A DNA stretch of 64,000 nt from JAVJSD01 sp040219575 (GTDB taxonomy: Bacteria > Planctomycetota > Planctomycetia > Pirellulales > Pirellulaceae). Positions 38,100 to 49,021 of the stretch are shown here, one piece after another. Numbering within the stretch: the stretch's first letter is position 1; every line of letters starts with the position of its first letter. The notes under the pieces were generated by a model. It did not search any database. It worked only from the letters and a program-made list of their open reading frames with translations, and was not told where the DNA came from. The stretch covers positions 24,965 to 88,964 of the forward strand of contig JAVJSD010000050.1 of assembly GCA_040219575.1 (NCBI GenBank), in the 5' to 3' direction. Position numbers and translations under genes: made by a program.

Positions 38100-40811
38100 T
38101 CAAGAAACGCCGGCGGCGGCGCCGGATTCAACTCGCTCAATCGCCGCCAGCAGGCTCTGGCGGATTTCCTCCAGCCGCGACTCGTCGGCGATCTTGCGGC
38201 CGGAAAGCTCGGTGACGTAGAACACGTCGACCACCTGGTCGAGATGCGTGCCGATCCGCGAGACGTGGACCGACAAACCGAGCTCGAAAATCTTGCGGGT
38301 GATGGCGTACAGCAGGCCGATGCGGTCGTGGGCGAAAATGTCGATGATGGTGTAGACGTCGGCGGTGTTGTTGTCGATCAGCACGCGGGTGGGCAGCCGG
38401 CCGGTTTCGGGCACGGACGGTTTTTCATCGCCCCAGAGGCGGCGGAAGGTGGGCGGCTTGCCGTCGGGATCCTTGAGCGCCCCGACCAGGGCGCGGCTGA
38501 CTTCCTCCAGACGCTCCGCCGGCGGCTCTCCCTGATAGTCGAGGTCGTGGACGCAAAACCGGTCCAGCACCAAGCCGTCGGCCAGCGATTGGATGTCGGC
38601 CCACAGGATTTGATTGCCTCGCCCGCTGAGCGCTCCACACAGTCGATGGAAGATGCCCGGGGCGATCGTTTCGTACGCGCCGATGGTGTATTCGACGGCG
38701 CTGCGACTGGGCAAGTAGCGTCCTTGCGCGACGGCGTCCTGCTTGTCGAGACGCGACAGCCGCCGCAGGTCGTCGGCGTTGGCCTGTGGGGGGCGGTCGA
38801 GCAGATAGCTGGCCGGGAACGAGGCCGCCTGGCGCCGCCACCAGTTTTGATCGTCGGCGGCGACCGCCAGATCGAGCAGTTCGCAGCGGCGGTTGGAAAG
38901 CGTTTCGTCGAAATCCTGGCCGGCCCCGTCGCCGGCCAGATGCCGCATGGCCCGACGAAACAGCCGAATGAGCAGACTCAGCTTCCACTCGTTGAGCACT
39001 CCCGGGCCGACGGCGGCCAGGTCGGCGCAGGTCAGGATGAACAACATCTTGAGCACCTCGGGCGAACCCACATCGACGGCGAACTGCACCACGACCGAGT
39101 CGTCGTCGATGTCGCGCCACTGCGCCAGGTGCGACATCACCAGGTGTTTGTGGACCAGGAATTTGAGGATCTCGGCGTCGCGCTCGAGCAGTCCCAGGTG
39201 CGCGGCGGTCTCACCCGCCAGGCGCTCGCCGACGTCGCTGTGGTCCTCGGCGAATCCCTTGCCCAGGTCGTGCAGCAGGATGGCCAGATGCAGGATCCGC
39301 TTGTCCTTGATCGAGCGATAGACCTCCCCCAGCACGCCGTCGTCCTGCTGGAAGCCGGCGGCGATCTGCACGGCGCGGATCGAGTGTTCGTCGACCGTGT
39401 ACTTGTGATACTCGTTGAACTGCAGCAGGCAACGTGCATGGGCCATCGCCGGCACCAGTTTCTCCAGCACGCGGAGTTGGTGCAGCCTTCGCAGCAGTTC
39501 GCCGAGCTGCGCGGGCTGCGACAGCAGGGAGAGGAAGCGGTGGGCCGCCTGCGACGTGAGTTCGAGCGACGAGCGGCTCATCATCGACTCGCGAATCGCC
39601 TGCCAGGTGGCGTGGTCGATGCGTTTATCGTAGAGGTTCGCCAGGTCCATCAGCCGCAGCACCTGCGCCAAATCTCCGCGCAGCTTCACCAGTCCCCGCC
39701 TGGTCGCGGAGATGTGCATCGGCCCGACGCGGAAATCGCCTTCGACCTGGTGGCTGAAGATCGGCGCGAGCAATCCCACCACCGAGTTGCCGGGCCGCAC
39801 TCCGGCGATGAAGTTCGACGTGACGTACCGCACCTCGCTGGTGTGGGCGAAGTAGTCGCGCATGAACTGCTCGACCGGCAGCACGCCGTCGGAGCCTTGA
39901 TAGCCGTACACCTCGGCGAGACGGATCTGCTCTTCCTTGCTGAAGATGTCGGAGGCCTTGCCGGTGTGAAAGTGCAACTCGTTGCGCAGCCGGAGCAGAA
40001 AATCCCGCGCCTGGCGGAGCTTGTGAAAGTCCTCCTTGGCCAAGGCGCCGGCCCGCGAGAGGGCGTCGAGGTCCGACTCGCCGTGCAGGGCGAACCCGAT
40101 CCAACGCACCAGTTGAATGTCGCGCAGTCCGCCGCGGGTGCGTTTGATGTTGGGGCACAGCAGGTAGACGGTCTCGCCGAACTTGGCGCGTTCCTCGCGC
40201 CGCGCATGCTCGACGTCGGCGATCAACCGGGGGGCCCGCCGCCGGGCGTCCTTGCGAAAACGCGCCATGAAACGCGTGAACAGCGAGACGCTGCCGCCCA
40301 GGAAGCGCGATTCGGCCAGCGAGGTATAGATCGTGGCGTCGCGCATGGCCAGCGTGCAGGCCTCGGATGGCGTGCGGAAAGCGAAACCGAGCTGCATGCC
40401 CGCGTCGACCAGATCCTGCGTCAGACGTTGGGCCAGCGGCTTGAGGCGGTCCTCGGCGCCGGGTGCGTGCAACAACATCAGGTCGACGTCGGAAAACGGC
40501 GCCACGTCGCGACGGCCGTATCCTCCGTGCGGCACCAGCGCCATCTTCGACTGCAGCTCTTCCGCGTCTCCCAGATCGCTGAGCGCGGCCTCGTACAGGT
40601 CCAACAGCACCGTGTCGACAAGGTCCGTCAGCCGCGCGCAAACCTGGATGCCCGGCGAACCCTCGTCGTGCTGCTTGCGGAGTTTCGCGCGCCCTTCGGC
40701 GAGCCGCTCTCGGGCGGCGAGCACCGCGGGGCGGAGGCTGGAAGCGGGCATCGCGATACGTTCTGGGGAGGGGAGGCCGCGCGCGACGGCTTCGGTTCGT
40801 ACGACGGACAT
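38100..40811 (-). CDS. glnD: Bifunctional [PII] uridylyltransferase / uridylyl-removing enzyme
   Basis: GlnD senses glutamine and adds UMP to, or removes it from, the PII protein. The 903-residue product has a nucleotidyltransferase site (PHGGYGRRDVAPFSDVDLML), the GlnD middle region, an HD domain (HAYHKYTVDEHS-type segment EYHKYTVDEHSIRAV, and LLHDLGKGFAEDHSDVGERL), and two C-terminal ACT domains (EYTIGAYETIAPGIFHRL, YTIIDIFAHDRIGLLYAITRKIFELGLSVHVSRIGTHLDQVVDVFYV). It is cytoplasmic. Start ATG 40811 is chosen; GTG 40841 and ATG 40751 remain possible. It is the last gene of the amt-glnB-glnD run, 97 bp after glnB on the same strand. Confidence 0.95.
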   Translation of the reverse strand: MSVVRTEAVARGLPSPERIAMPASSLRPAVLAARERLAEGRAKLRKQHDEGSPGIQVCARLTDLVDTVLLDLYEAALSDLGDAEELQSKMALVPHGGYGRRDVAPFSDVDLMLLHAPGAEDRLKPLAQRLTQDLVDAGMQLGFAFRTPSEACTLAMRDATIYTSLAESRFLGGSVSLFTRFMARFRKDARRRAPRLIADVEHARREERAKFGETVYLLCPNIKRTRGGLRDIQLVRWIGFALHGESDLDALSRAGALAKEDFHKLRQARDFLLRLRNELHFHTGKASDIFSKEEQIRLAEVYGYQGSDGVLPVEQFMRDYFAHTSEVRYVTSNFIAGVRPGNSVVGLLAPIFSHQVEGDFRVGPMHISATRRGLVKLRGDLAQVLRLMDLANLYDKRIDHATWQAIRESMMSRSSLELTSQAAHRFLSLLSQPAQLGELLRRLHQLRVLEKLVPAMAHARCLLQFNEYHKYTVDEHSIRAVQIAAGFQQDDGVLGEVYRSIKDKRILHLAILLHDLGKGFAEDHSDVGERLAGETAAHLGLLERDAEILKFLVHKHLVMSHLAQWRDIDDDSVVVQFAVDVGSPEVLKMLFILTCADLAAVGPGVLNEWKLSLLIRLFRRAMRHLAGDGAGQDFDETLSNRRCELLDLAVAADDQNWWRRQAASFPASYLLDRPPQANADDLRRLSRLDKQDAVAQGRYLPSRSAVEYTIGAYETIAPGIFHRLCGALSGRGNQILWADIQSLADGLVLDRFCVHDLDYQGEPPAERLEEVSRALVGALKDPDGKPPTFRRLWGDEKPSVPETGRLPTRVLIDNNTADVYTIIDIFAHDRIGLLYAITRKIFELGLSVHVSRIGTHLDQVVDVFYVTELSGRKIADESRLEEIRQSLLAAIERVESGAAAGVS

Positions 40812-40907
40812 GCTCGTCCGTTGTGGTTCAACCGTCGTCACTGTCCGACGACGGACGAGGCCGTCGACGAGGACGTCGACGAGGACGTCCGTCGTCCTTT
40901 GCCGCGG

Positions 40908-41246
40908 CTACAGGGCGTCTTCGCCGGTTTCGCCGGTTCGAATCCGGATGGTGTTTTCCAAGTTGGTGACGAAGATCTTGCCATCGCCGATCTGGCCCGT
41001 CTGGGCCGTTCCGAGCACGGTGTCGATCACCGTCTGCAAGCTGCTATCGGAGCAGATCACCTCAATCTTGACCTTGGGCACGAAATCGACGGCGTACTCG
41101 GTGCCGCGGTACATCTCGGTGTGGCCCTTTTGTCGACCGAAGCCACGGACCTCGCTGATCGTCATGCCATGAATGCCCTTCTCGGTGAGGGCGTTCTTGA
41201 CGTCTTCCAGCTTGAAGTGACGAATGATCGCTTCGACTTTTTTCAT
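40908..41246 (-). CDS. glnB: Nitrogen regulatory protein PII
   Basis: The 112-residue trimeric signal protein reports nitrogen and carbon status by binding ATP/ADP and 2-oxoglutarate. Marks: MKKVEAIIRHFKLEDVKNAL, the T-loop with the uridylylation site Tyr51 (MYRGTEYAVDFVPKVKIE), and GKIFVTNLENTIRIRTGETGEDAL. Length matches the family. ATG 41246 has GAGGAG upstream. It lies between the ammonium transporter gene (95 bp upstream) and glnD, the enzyme that modifies it, all on the minus strand. Confidence 0.97.
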   Translation of the reverse strand: MKKVEAIIRHFKLEDVKNALTEKGIHGMTISEVRGFGRQKGHTEMYRGTEYAVDFVPKVKIEVICSDSSLQTVIDTVLGTAQTGQIGDGKIFVTNLENTIRIRTGETGEDAL

Positions 41247-41341
41247 TGCCGCGCTCCTCGGAATCCCCCCTGCGGGGGCGTCGCCGCGACAAACGTCGGC
41301 GGACGCCCCGCTTGGGTGGAAGCCTACAGTTTAATGTCCCG

Positions 41342-42919
41342 TTAAATGAAGATGTACCCCTCTTCGCCGTGCTGGCTGAGGTCGAGGCCCTGAAGCTCCT
41401 GCTCCTGCGTAACGCGCAGGCCCATGGTCACATCAAGCACTTTCAGCAGCACCAGCGTTGCGAGTCCGGCGAAAACGATGGTGATCGCGGTCGCCACCAC
41501 TTGGCCGATCATGACCCGGGTGACGCCGTCCACTAGGCCGAGCGGCGCACCACCGTTGATGCTGATGTCGGCGACAGCCCTGGTGGCGAACACACCCGTG
41601 AGCAACGCCCCGAGGGTTCCACCAACGCCATGCACGCCGAAGGCGTCGAGCGAATCGTCATATCCCAGATTCATCTTGAGTGTGGTGCAGGCCAGGTAGC
41701 AGCCGACGCCTGCGATCGCACCCATGGCGAGAGCCGCCATCGGATCCACGAATCCGGCGGCGGGCGTGATACAGACCAGTCCGGCCACGGCGCCCGAGCA
41801 AGCGCCGAGCACCGTCGGTTTGCGACGGACGATCCATTCGGTGATCGGCCAGGAGAGCGCGCCCGCGGCGGCCGAAAAGTGGGTGGTCGCGAACGCACTG
41901 CTGGTCAGGCCGTCGGAGAGCAACGCGCTGCCGGCGTTGAAGCCGAACCAACCGAACCACAGCATCGCCGCGCCGATCGCCGTGTAGGTGAGGTTATGCG
42001 GCGGCATCGGTTCGCTGCCGTAGCCCAGGCGTCGGCCGATGAGCAATGCGCAGATCAGGGCCGAAACGCCGGAGCTGATATGAACGACCGTACCGCCAGC
42101 GAAGTCGAGCGCGCCGCCCAGAATACCGTACCCTTCCTTCTTTTCGATCGCCGAGTCGGAAACGAACGCCAGGATTCCGCCGTCCCACACCCAGTGGCAC
42201 AAGGGGCAGTACACAAGCAGCCCCCACAGAATGCTGAACACCACCATCGTGCTGAACTTCATCCGTTCGGCGAAGGCCCCGCAGATCAGCGCGGGAGTGA
42301 TGATGAAAAACATGCCTTGAAAAAGCATGAAGGTCAGTCGTGGAAGGGCGCCGGGTTCGGCCCCCTCCTCGCCTTCTGGCGGCGTAACGACTCGTTGCTC
42401 TTCTGGCGACCAGTAGCGTGAGACGTTGTTCATCAAGGCGTATTCGTGATCGCCGATCCAGGCGTTGACGCCCGCCAGGTCGCCGGTCCAGGCCTTCTCG
42501 CCGCCGAACGCGAGCGAGAATCCGATCAGGGCCCAAATCACGGTCATCAGGCCCATCAAGAAAATGCACTGCATCATCACGCCCAGCACATTCTTTTTTC
42601 GGACCAGGCCGCTGTAAAACAGCGCCAGTCCCGGGGCCGTCATGAACAGCACGAGCGCGCAGGAGGTGAGCATCCAGGCGTTATCGCCGGCGAGTTGCGC
42701 CGCGGCGACCCGGTCCTCGATTGTTCCCTGAGGGTCTTCGGCGGCTTCTTGCCGCAACTCCGGCATCGCCGGCGTCGCCTGGTCGCCGGTCGGCGTCGTG
42801 GAAGGGGGAGCGTCCTGGTTGTCGGCCGGAGGTGCGTCTTGTGCAGAAGCGCTCGCCGCCATGAGCAGGCAGCCGATGAGCGCGCACCCCAAGCCCCGCC
42901 TGAGTGTGAGGAAGCGCAT
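41342..42919 (-). CDS. amt: Ammonium transporter with signal peptide
   Basis: The 525-residue membrane protein carries ammonium into the cell. It starts with a signal peptide (LGCALIGCLLMAASASAQ) and a Pro/Gln-rich stretch, then about 11 membrane helices. The twin histidines of the pore are present: DFAGGTVVH and AFGVHGVGG. Other marks: FYSGLVRKKNVLGVMMQC, CGAFAERMKFSTMV, GAMLWFGWFGFNAGSAL. It is longer than the usual 400-450 residues, because of the N-terminal part and a loop near residue 190 (SPEEQRVVTPPEGEEGAEPG). It precedes glnB, its expected regulator. ATG 42919 fits the signal peptide. An inverted repeat (CTTGTC/GACAAG) lies just upstream, but no sigma54 site is clear. Confidence 0.96.
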   Translation of the reverse strand: MRFLTLRRGLGCALIGCLLMAASASAQDAPPADNQDAPPSTTPTGDQATPAMPELRQEAAEDPQGTIEDRVAAAQLAGDNAWMLTSCALVLFMTAPGLALFYSGLVRKKNVLGVMMQCIFLMGLMTVIWALIGFSLAFGGEKAWTGDLAGVNAWIGDHEYALMNNVSRYWSPEEQRVVTPPEGEEGAEPGALPRLTFMLFQGMFFIITPALICGAFAERMKFSTMVVFSILWGLLVYCPLCHWVWDGGILAFVSDSAIEKKEGYGILGGALDFAGGTVVHISSGVSALICALLIGRRLGYGSEPMPPHNLTYTAIGAAMLWFGWFGFNAGSALLSDGLTSSAFATTHFSAAAGALSWPITEWIVRRKPTVLGACSGAVAGLVCITPAAGFVDPMAALAMGAIAGVGCYLACTTLKMNLGYDDSLDAFGVHGVGGTLGALLTGVFATRAVADISINGGAPLGLVDGVTRVMIGQVVATAITIVFAGLATLVLLKVLDVTMGLRVTQEQELQGLDLSQHGEEGYIFI

Positions 42920-43217
42920 AGTTGGATCCAGTTTCTTGTCTCGACAAGCTGTTCGACAAATCGGCCTGCGTCGTGTCGCCTCTCGACGCTGCGGCCGAGC
43001 ACTTCGCGGGTCCAATCGCGTCGTCGCTCGGGCGGCAGAAGGGAACCGCCGGTTGCCTGGAACGAACTGTGCGATTTTCTTGATCCAGAGAGTAACCTTG
43101 CCGGGGGGCGGAGTAAAGGGGCGCGCCGCGTTCTCCGACCGGCGGCGTCGCGTAGAAATTCTCCACGTTTTTCGCGCCCGAACGTGCAGGATCTCGGCAC
43201 AATATGGTTAGACCACC

Positions 43218-44870
43218 ATGAATACCGGCCTCTCCCAGCGCGAACTTGTGGATCCCCTGCCGGCGGCCTCCGATGAGGCGCTGGTGGCGCGGCTGATGCG
43301 TCGGCGCGACGAGGAGGCGTTTGCCGCATTGGTCGCTCGACATGGTCCGCTGGTGTTGAGCGTCTGCCGCCGCGTGCTGCTAGATGTGAACGACGCCGAC
43401 GACGCGTTTCAAGCGACGTTTCTGGTGCTCGCCACGCGTCCCGGCGCCATCCGGCGGCCCCAGGCGCTCGCCGCCTGGCTGTATGGCGTGGCGTTTCGCA
43501 CGGCTCGACGACTGGCCACCAAGCGACGACGCACTGCGATGGAATCCCTCACCGACGACGTGCCGATTGACGCCGACCCGCTCACCGAGTTGACGGCCCG
43601 ACACGACCGCCATGTGATCGACGAGGAACTGAATCGCCTGCCGGCCCGCTATCGCGACCCGTTGGTGCTGCACTACCTCGAGGGCAAGTCGCACAAGGCG
43701 GTGGCCGAGTCGCTGGGCGAAACGGCGGCCGCCATCGACGGCCGCCTGAAGCGCGGACGCCGCCGGTTGCGGATGCGGCTGGCGGCGCGCGGCATATCGG
43801 TTGGCGGCGTGTTGACCGCCATCGTCTGGGCCCCGTCGGCCGAAACGGTCGTCGTCGAATTGGCTGCGAAAACGGTGAATGCCGGCCTGGCGCAGGCCGG
43901 GGGATTCACCCCGACGGGCGGCGGTTCGTCGCTCGTCCAACAACTCGCCAATCAGGAGCTATTGCACATGACGCTTGTCAGCACCGTGAAGTTCGCCGCC
44001 GCCACGGCCGCCGTATGCGTTGTCGTTTTATTGGGCGCCGGCGCGCTCGGTGCGATCGGCGGACGACGGTCCGACGCCGGAACAGGCCGCCCTTCGATCG
44101 CCCTCCCCATGGCGTCGCCCGCGGACTCCGGCGACGCGCCGCTGCAACTCGCCCAAGCCGACTTCGGCGGCGAACACGGACCGGCAAGCGGCGATGCGAC
44201 AGCCTTTGATGCCACAACGAAAGCTCCCCTCGATCCCTCGGAGAGAAGGAAGTACGAGACGCTCGACTACCGGAGCAACTCCATCGCCGAGGAACGCATC
44301 CAGGCCGCACTCGATGAAGAAACACAGCTCGAATTCATCGAGACGCCCATTGCCGATGTCGCGGGCTTCTTGGGCGACTTGCACGACATCACGATTCAAT
44401 TCGACGCCACGGCGCTCGACGACGCCGGAATCGGCACGGATGAACCGATCACGGCCGCGCTGCGCGGAATTCCGCTGCACGACTCTTTGGACTTGATCCT
44501 CGAGCCGGTCGGCCTCGACTATGTCGTCCGCAACAGCGTGCTGCAGATCACCACCAAGCAGGTCGCCGACCGGCGGATGCGAACGCACGTGTACGAACTG
44601 CGGCACCTGCGCGGAATGACGCCCGAGGACATCGTCAAGGCGATTCGCACCACCGTCGGCGCCGGGCGATGGACTTCCGACGACGACGAGCGCGACTCGC
44701 CCGCCGCCGACGTCAAGTCGCCGCCGCGCGGCGCGATCGGCCTGGTGGGCGAAGCCCTGGTCGTGACCCACAACCGCCGCACGCACGAGCAAGTCGTCGA
44801 TCTGCTGCATCAACTGGCCCGCTTCCACGGCAACCCGCTTTACGACGTGGATCGGCCGCCCACTCGCTGA
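43218..44870 (+). CDS. ECF sigma factor fused to a transmembrane helix and a STN-like domain
   Basis: The 550-residue product begins as an ECF sigma factor: region 2 at about 30-100 (DEEAFAALVARHGPLVLSVCRRVL..DADDAFQATFLVLA, WLYGVAFRTARR) and region 4 at about 135-190 (LPARYRDPLVLHYLEGKSHKAVAESLG..IDGRLKRGRRRLR). One transmembrane helix follows at about 257-281 (FAAATAAVCVVVLLGAGALGAI). The tail at about 335-460 (EFIETPIADVAGFLGDL, PLHDSLDLILEPVGLDYVV, NSVLQITT) resembles the STN/secretin short N-terminal domain that in TonB and Fec systems senses ligands. It is known that planctomycetes fuse ECF sigma factors to such tails. Here the sigma factor would be membrane-tethered, so release by proteolysis is an inference. 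No separate anti-sigma gene is adjacent. Confidence 0.88.
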   Translation: MNTGLSQRELVDPLPAASDEALVARLMRRRDEEAFAALVARHGPLVLSVCRRVLLDVNDADDAFQATFLVLATRPGAIRRPQALAAWLYGVAFRTARRLATKRRRTAMESLTDDVPIDADPLTELTARHDRHVIDEELNRLPARYRDPLVLHYLEGKSHKAVAESLGETAAAIDGRLKRGRRRLRMRLAARGISVGGVLTAIVWAPSAETVVVELAAKTVNAGLAQAGGFTPTGGGSSLVQQLANQELLHMTLVSTVKFAAATAAVCVVVLLGAGALGAIGGRRSDAGTGRPSIALPMASPADSGDAPLQLAQADFGGEHGPASGDATAFDATTKAPLDPSERRKYETLDYRSNSIAEERIQAALDEETQLEFIETPIADVAGFLGDLHDITIQFDATALDDAGIGTDEPITAALRGIPLHDSLDLILEPVGLDYVVRNSVLQITTKQVADRRMRTHVYELRHLRGMTPEDIVKAIRTTVGAGRWTSDDDERDSPAADVKSPPRGAIGLVGEALVVTHNRRTHEQVVDLLHQLARFHGNPLYDVDRPPTR

Positions 44871-44967
44871 GCACCGCTGCGCGATCGTAACCGATGCTGC
44901 CAGCATCGCCGCGCCACGCTGAACCAAGGGACTTGTTGAAGTCTGCACTTTGGGTGTCGACTCCCTG

Positions 44968-45014
44968 GCTGGCGCAACGGGCTCGGGCATGGATGGCGAG
45001 CCCGTTGCGCCAGC
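44968..45014. repeat. Long perfect hairpin, 18-bp stem
   Basis: GCTGGCGCAACGGGCTCG and its exact reverse complement are separated by 11 bp. It lies about 100 bp past the stop of the sigma-factor gene and before the methyltransferase gene. No T-run follows on either strand, so it is more a REP-like hairpin than a textbook terminator. Confidence 0.75.
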
Positions 45015-45077
45015 AAGGAAGACCACGAAAGTGTCGCCGCCTCGACAGCCCCGGTCCTCGATGAGTACCATCGATGG

Positions 45078-46430
<1,353 letters not shown>

Positions 46431-46495
46431 GTCCGTCGGCGGACTTCGCCGACGCTTGCCGAGAAGCCGACGCTTGCCGGAACGAGGAACACACC

Positions 46496-46906
46496 ATGAG
46501 CAAGAACGATCTCGAAGCAGCCCGCCGCACGGCGAAGAAGATGGGCCTGCCGGCGCTGCAGCGGCATATTCTGATGTGCTACGACAAAAAGACCGCCAAG
46601 TGCGCCAGCGGCAAACAGATGGCCGAGTCGTGGAAATACCTCGGCCGGCGGATGAAGGAGCTCAAACTGCGCAAACACTTGGGCGTGTTCCGCAGCAAGT
46701 GTCCCTGCTTCGACATTTGCAAAGGCGGGCCGATTCTGGTCGTCTATCCAGAAGGTGTTTGGTACGGCGATTGCCGCCCGGAGTCGATCGAGCGGATCAT
46801 TCAGCAGCATCTGCTCGGCGGCGAGATCGTCAGCGACCTGGTGATCGCCAAGGGCTGCGGCGCCGAAGCGGCCCCGGCCGCAACTCAACCGGAAGGAACG
46901 CGATGA
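46496..46906 (+). CDS. Small (2Fe-2S) ferredoxin-like protein
   Basis: The 136-residue protein belongs to the thioredoxin-like 2Fe-2S type: LQRHILMCYDKKTAKCASGKQM carries a Cys pair, KCPCFDICKGGPILVVYPEGVWYGDC carries the next set, and ESIERIIQQHLLGGEIV follows. It is likely cytoplasmic and an electron carrier. It begins 65 bp after the methyltransferase and its TGA overlaps the ATG of the next gene (ATGA), so translational coupling is likely. Confidence 0.85.
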   Translation: MSKNDLEAARRTAKKMGLPALQRHILMCYDKKTAKCASGKQMAESWKYLGRRMKELKLRKHLGVFRSKCPCFDICKGGPILVVYPEGVWYGDCRPESIERIIQQHLLGGEIVSDLVIAKGCGAEAAPAATQPEGTR

Positions 46907-48996
46907 ACCGCCTGGCCCAGGAATCGAGCCCCTACCTGCTCCAACACAAAAGCAACCCCGTCGACTGGTATCCCTGGGGGCCGGAAGCCCTGCAGCGCTC
47001 CAAGGCCGAGAACAAGCCCATCTTCCTCTCGATCGGCTACTCCGCCTGCCACTGGTGCCACGTGATGGAGCACGAGAGCTTCGAGAACGAACGGATCGCG
47101 GCGCTGCTCAACGAGAAATTCGTCAACATCAAGGTCGACCGCGAGGAACGCCCCGACCTCGACCATCTCTACATGGCGGCCGTGCAGTTGATGAACGACG
47201 GCCGGGGCGGCTGGCCGATGTCGGTCTTTCTGACGCCCGAGCTCAAGCCGTTCTACGGCGGCACGTACTTTCCTCCGACGGCGCGGATGGGGATGCCGGG
47301 CTTCGACCAGGTGATCGGCGCCGTGTCGACCTTCTGGCAAACCCAGGCCGAAGACGCGGCGCAGCACGCCGACAAGGTCGTCGACGCCATCGCGCAAGCG
47401 GAAGCGGGCCAGCGTTCCAGCGGCGCGCTCCGCAAGGAACTGCTGCACGACGCGGCCGCCAAGCTGGAACGCGTGTTCGATTTCTCGCACGGCGGTTTTG
47501 GCCGCGCGCCGAAGTTCCCGCACGCGATGAACCTGCAATTGCTGCTGCGCATCTACCGCCGTTGGCCGCGGCAGGGCGTGCTCGACATGGTGCGGCTCAA
47601 TCTCGACAAGATGGCCCAGGGAGGCATCTACGATCATCTTGCCGGCGGCTTCGCCCGGTATTCGGTCGACGAGCGCTGGCTCGTGCCGCACTTCGAGAAG
47701 ATGCTGTACGACAACGCGCTGCTCACGTCGGCGTATCTCGACGGCTATCTCGCCACCGGCGAATCTCGCTATGCACAAACCGCGCGCGAGACGTGCGACT
47801 ACATCCTCAACTACATGACCGACCCCGAAGGCGGCTTTCACAGCACCGAAGACGCCGACAGCGAAGGGGAAGAGGGCAAGTTCTACGTTTGGTCGCCTGG
47901 GGAAATCAAACAGATTTTGGGCGACGAGCCGGGCGAGCGTTTCTGCTACGTGTACGACGTCAGCCAGCAAGGCAACTTCGAGGGGTGCAGCATCCTGAAT
48001 CTGCCCAAGACCATCGAGCAGTGCGCCTCGCTCAAGAATTGGGACGCGGCACAGTTGCGCGAGGAGTTGGCGCAATCGCGGGCCAAACTGCTGGAAGTTC
48101 GCGACCGGCGGGTGCGCCCCGGCAAGGACGACAAGATCCTCGTCAATTGGAACGCCCTGATGATCGACGCCCTGGCCCGAGCGGCCGGCGTGCTCGACGA
48201 ACCGAAGTATCTGGCGGCGGCCCGTCGGGCGGCGGAGTTTCTGCTGGCCAACCTGCGCCGCGAAGATGGCCGCCTGCTGCACTGTTGGCGCGGCGGCGCG
48301 GCCAAACTCGACGCCTATCTCGACGACTACGCGTATCTGGTCAACGCCTTGGTCTCGCTCTACCAGGCCGATTTCGACGAGCGCTGGATCGACGAGGCGG
48401 TGCGCCTGGCCGATATCGTGATGAAGCACTTCGCCGACTCCGCCGGCGGTGGATTCTTCTTTACCGCCGACGACCACGAGCGGCTCATCGCCCGCCACAA
48501 GGACTTTCAGGACAGCAGCGTGCCCAGCGGCGCCGCCATGGCCGCGACCGCCCTGCTGCGCCTGGGGAAACTCTGCGGCCGGAACGACTATCTCGAAGCG
48601 GCCGTCGAGACGCTCGAGACCGGGCTGGCGATCATGGAGCAGTCGCCGATGGCCGCCGGACAACTACTCATCGCCCTCGACATGCAGCAGGGCCCCTTCC
48701 ACGAAATCGTGATCGTGGGCGACGCGCCGTCGGGCGACACGGCGCAACTTGTGCATTCGCTCCGCAAATCGTATCTGCCCAATTGCATCGCCGCCTGCCG
48801 CGCGAATCCGGAACTTCCCGTCGGATCGCCGGGAGACACGGACCACCTCGCGCCGATGTTCGCCGGAAAAACCGCCTCCGCGGGTTCGCCCACAATGTAC
48901 GTCTGCGAGAACTTCACCTGTCGCCAGCCGGCTGCCGGCCTCGAGGCCGCCCAAGCCGCACTCGAGGCGCTCACCAAAGGCGACTCGGACGGCTAG
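46903..48996 (+). CDS. DUF255 thioredoxin-domain / six-hairpin glycosidase-like protein (YyaL type)
   Basis: The 697-residue protein has an N-terminal DUF255 thioredoxin domain (RLAQESSPYLLQHKSNPVDWYPWG, redox motif CHWC in YSACHWCHVMEHESFE, FVNIKVDREERPDLD, GWPMSVFLTPELKPFYGGTYFPP) and an alpha/alpha-barrel domain (GGFARYSVDERWLVPHFEKMLYDNALL, SEGEEGKFYVW, GKDDKILVNWNALMIDALARA, FQDSSVPSGAAMAATALLRL). This is the YyaL/SPATA20 family. The in vivo role is unsettled. It starts at ATG 46903 and overlaps the ferredoxin gene by 4 bp. Its stop TAG begins the phrase TAGTGCTGAGGCA, a form of the repeat tail seen in other genes here. Confidence 0.95.
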   Translation: MNRLAQESSPYLLQHKSNPVDWYPWGPEALQRSKAENKPIFLSIGYSACHWCHVMEHESFENERIAALLNEKFVNIKVDREERPDLDHLYMAAVQLMNDGRGGWPMSVFLTPELKPFYGGTYFPPTARMGMPGFDQVIGAVSTFWQTQAEDAAQHADKVVDAIAQAEAGQRSSGALRKELLHDAAAKLERVFDFSHGGFGRAPKFPHAMNLQLLLRIYRRWPRQGVLDMVRLNLDKMAQGGIYDHLAGGFARYSVDERWLVPHFEKMLYDNALLTSAYLDGYLATGESRYAQTARETCDYILNYMTDPEGGFHSTEDADSEGEEGKFYVWSPGEIKQILGDEPGERFCYVYDVSQQGNFEGCSILNLPKTIEQCASLKNWDAAQLREELAQSRAKLLEVRDRRVRPGKDDKILVNWNALMIDALARAAGVLDEPKYLAAARRAAEFLLANLRREDGRLLHCWRGGAAKLDAYLDDYAYLVNALVSLYQADFDERWIDEAVRLADIVMKHFADSAGGGFFFTADDHERLIARHKDFQDSSVPSGAAMAATALLRLGKLCGRNDYLEAAVETLETGLAIMEQSPMAAGQLLIALDMQQGPFHEIVIVGDAPSGDTAQLVHSLRKSYLPNCIAACRANPELPVGSPGDTDHLAPMFAGKTASAGSPTMYVCENFTCRQPAAGLEAAQAALEALTKGDSDG

Positions 48997-49021
48997 TGCT
49001 GAGGCAAACGCAGAAATTGAA

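Noticed and set aside
46885..48663. A 592-residue minus-strand frame
   Set aside because: Antisense of the DUF255 gene, whose CHWC domain and overlap with the ferredoxin gene are clear.
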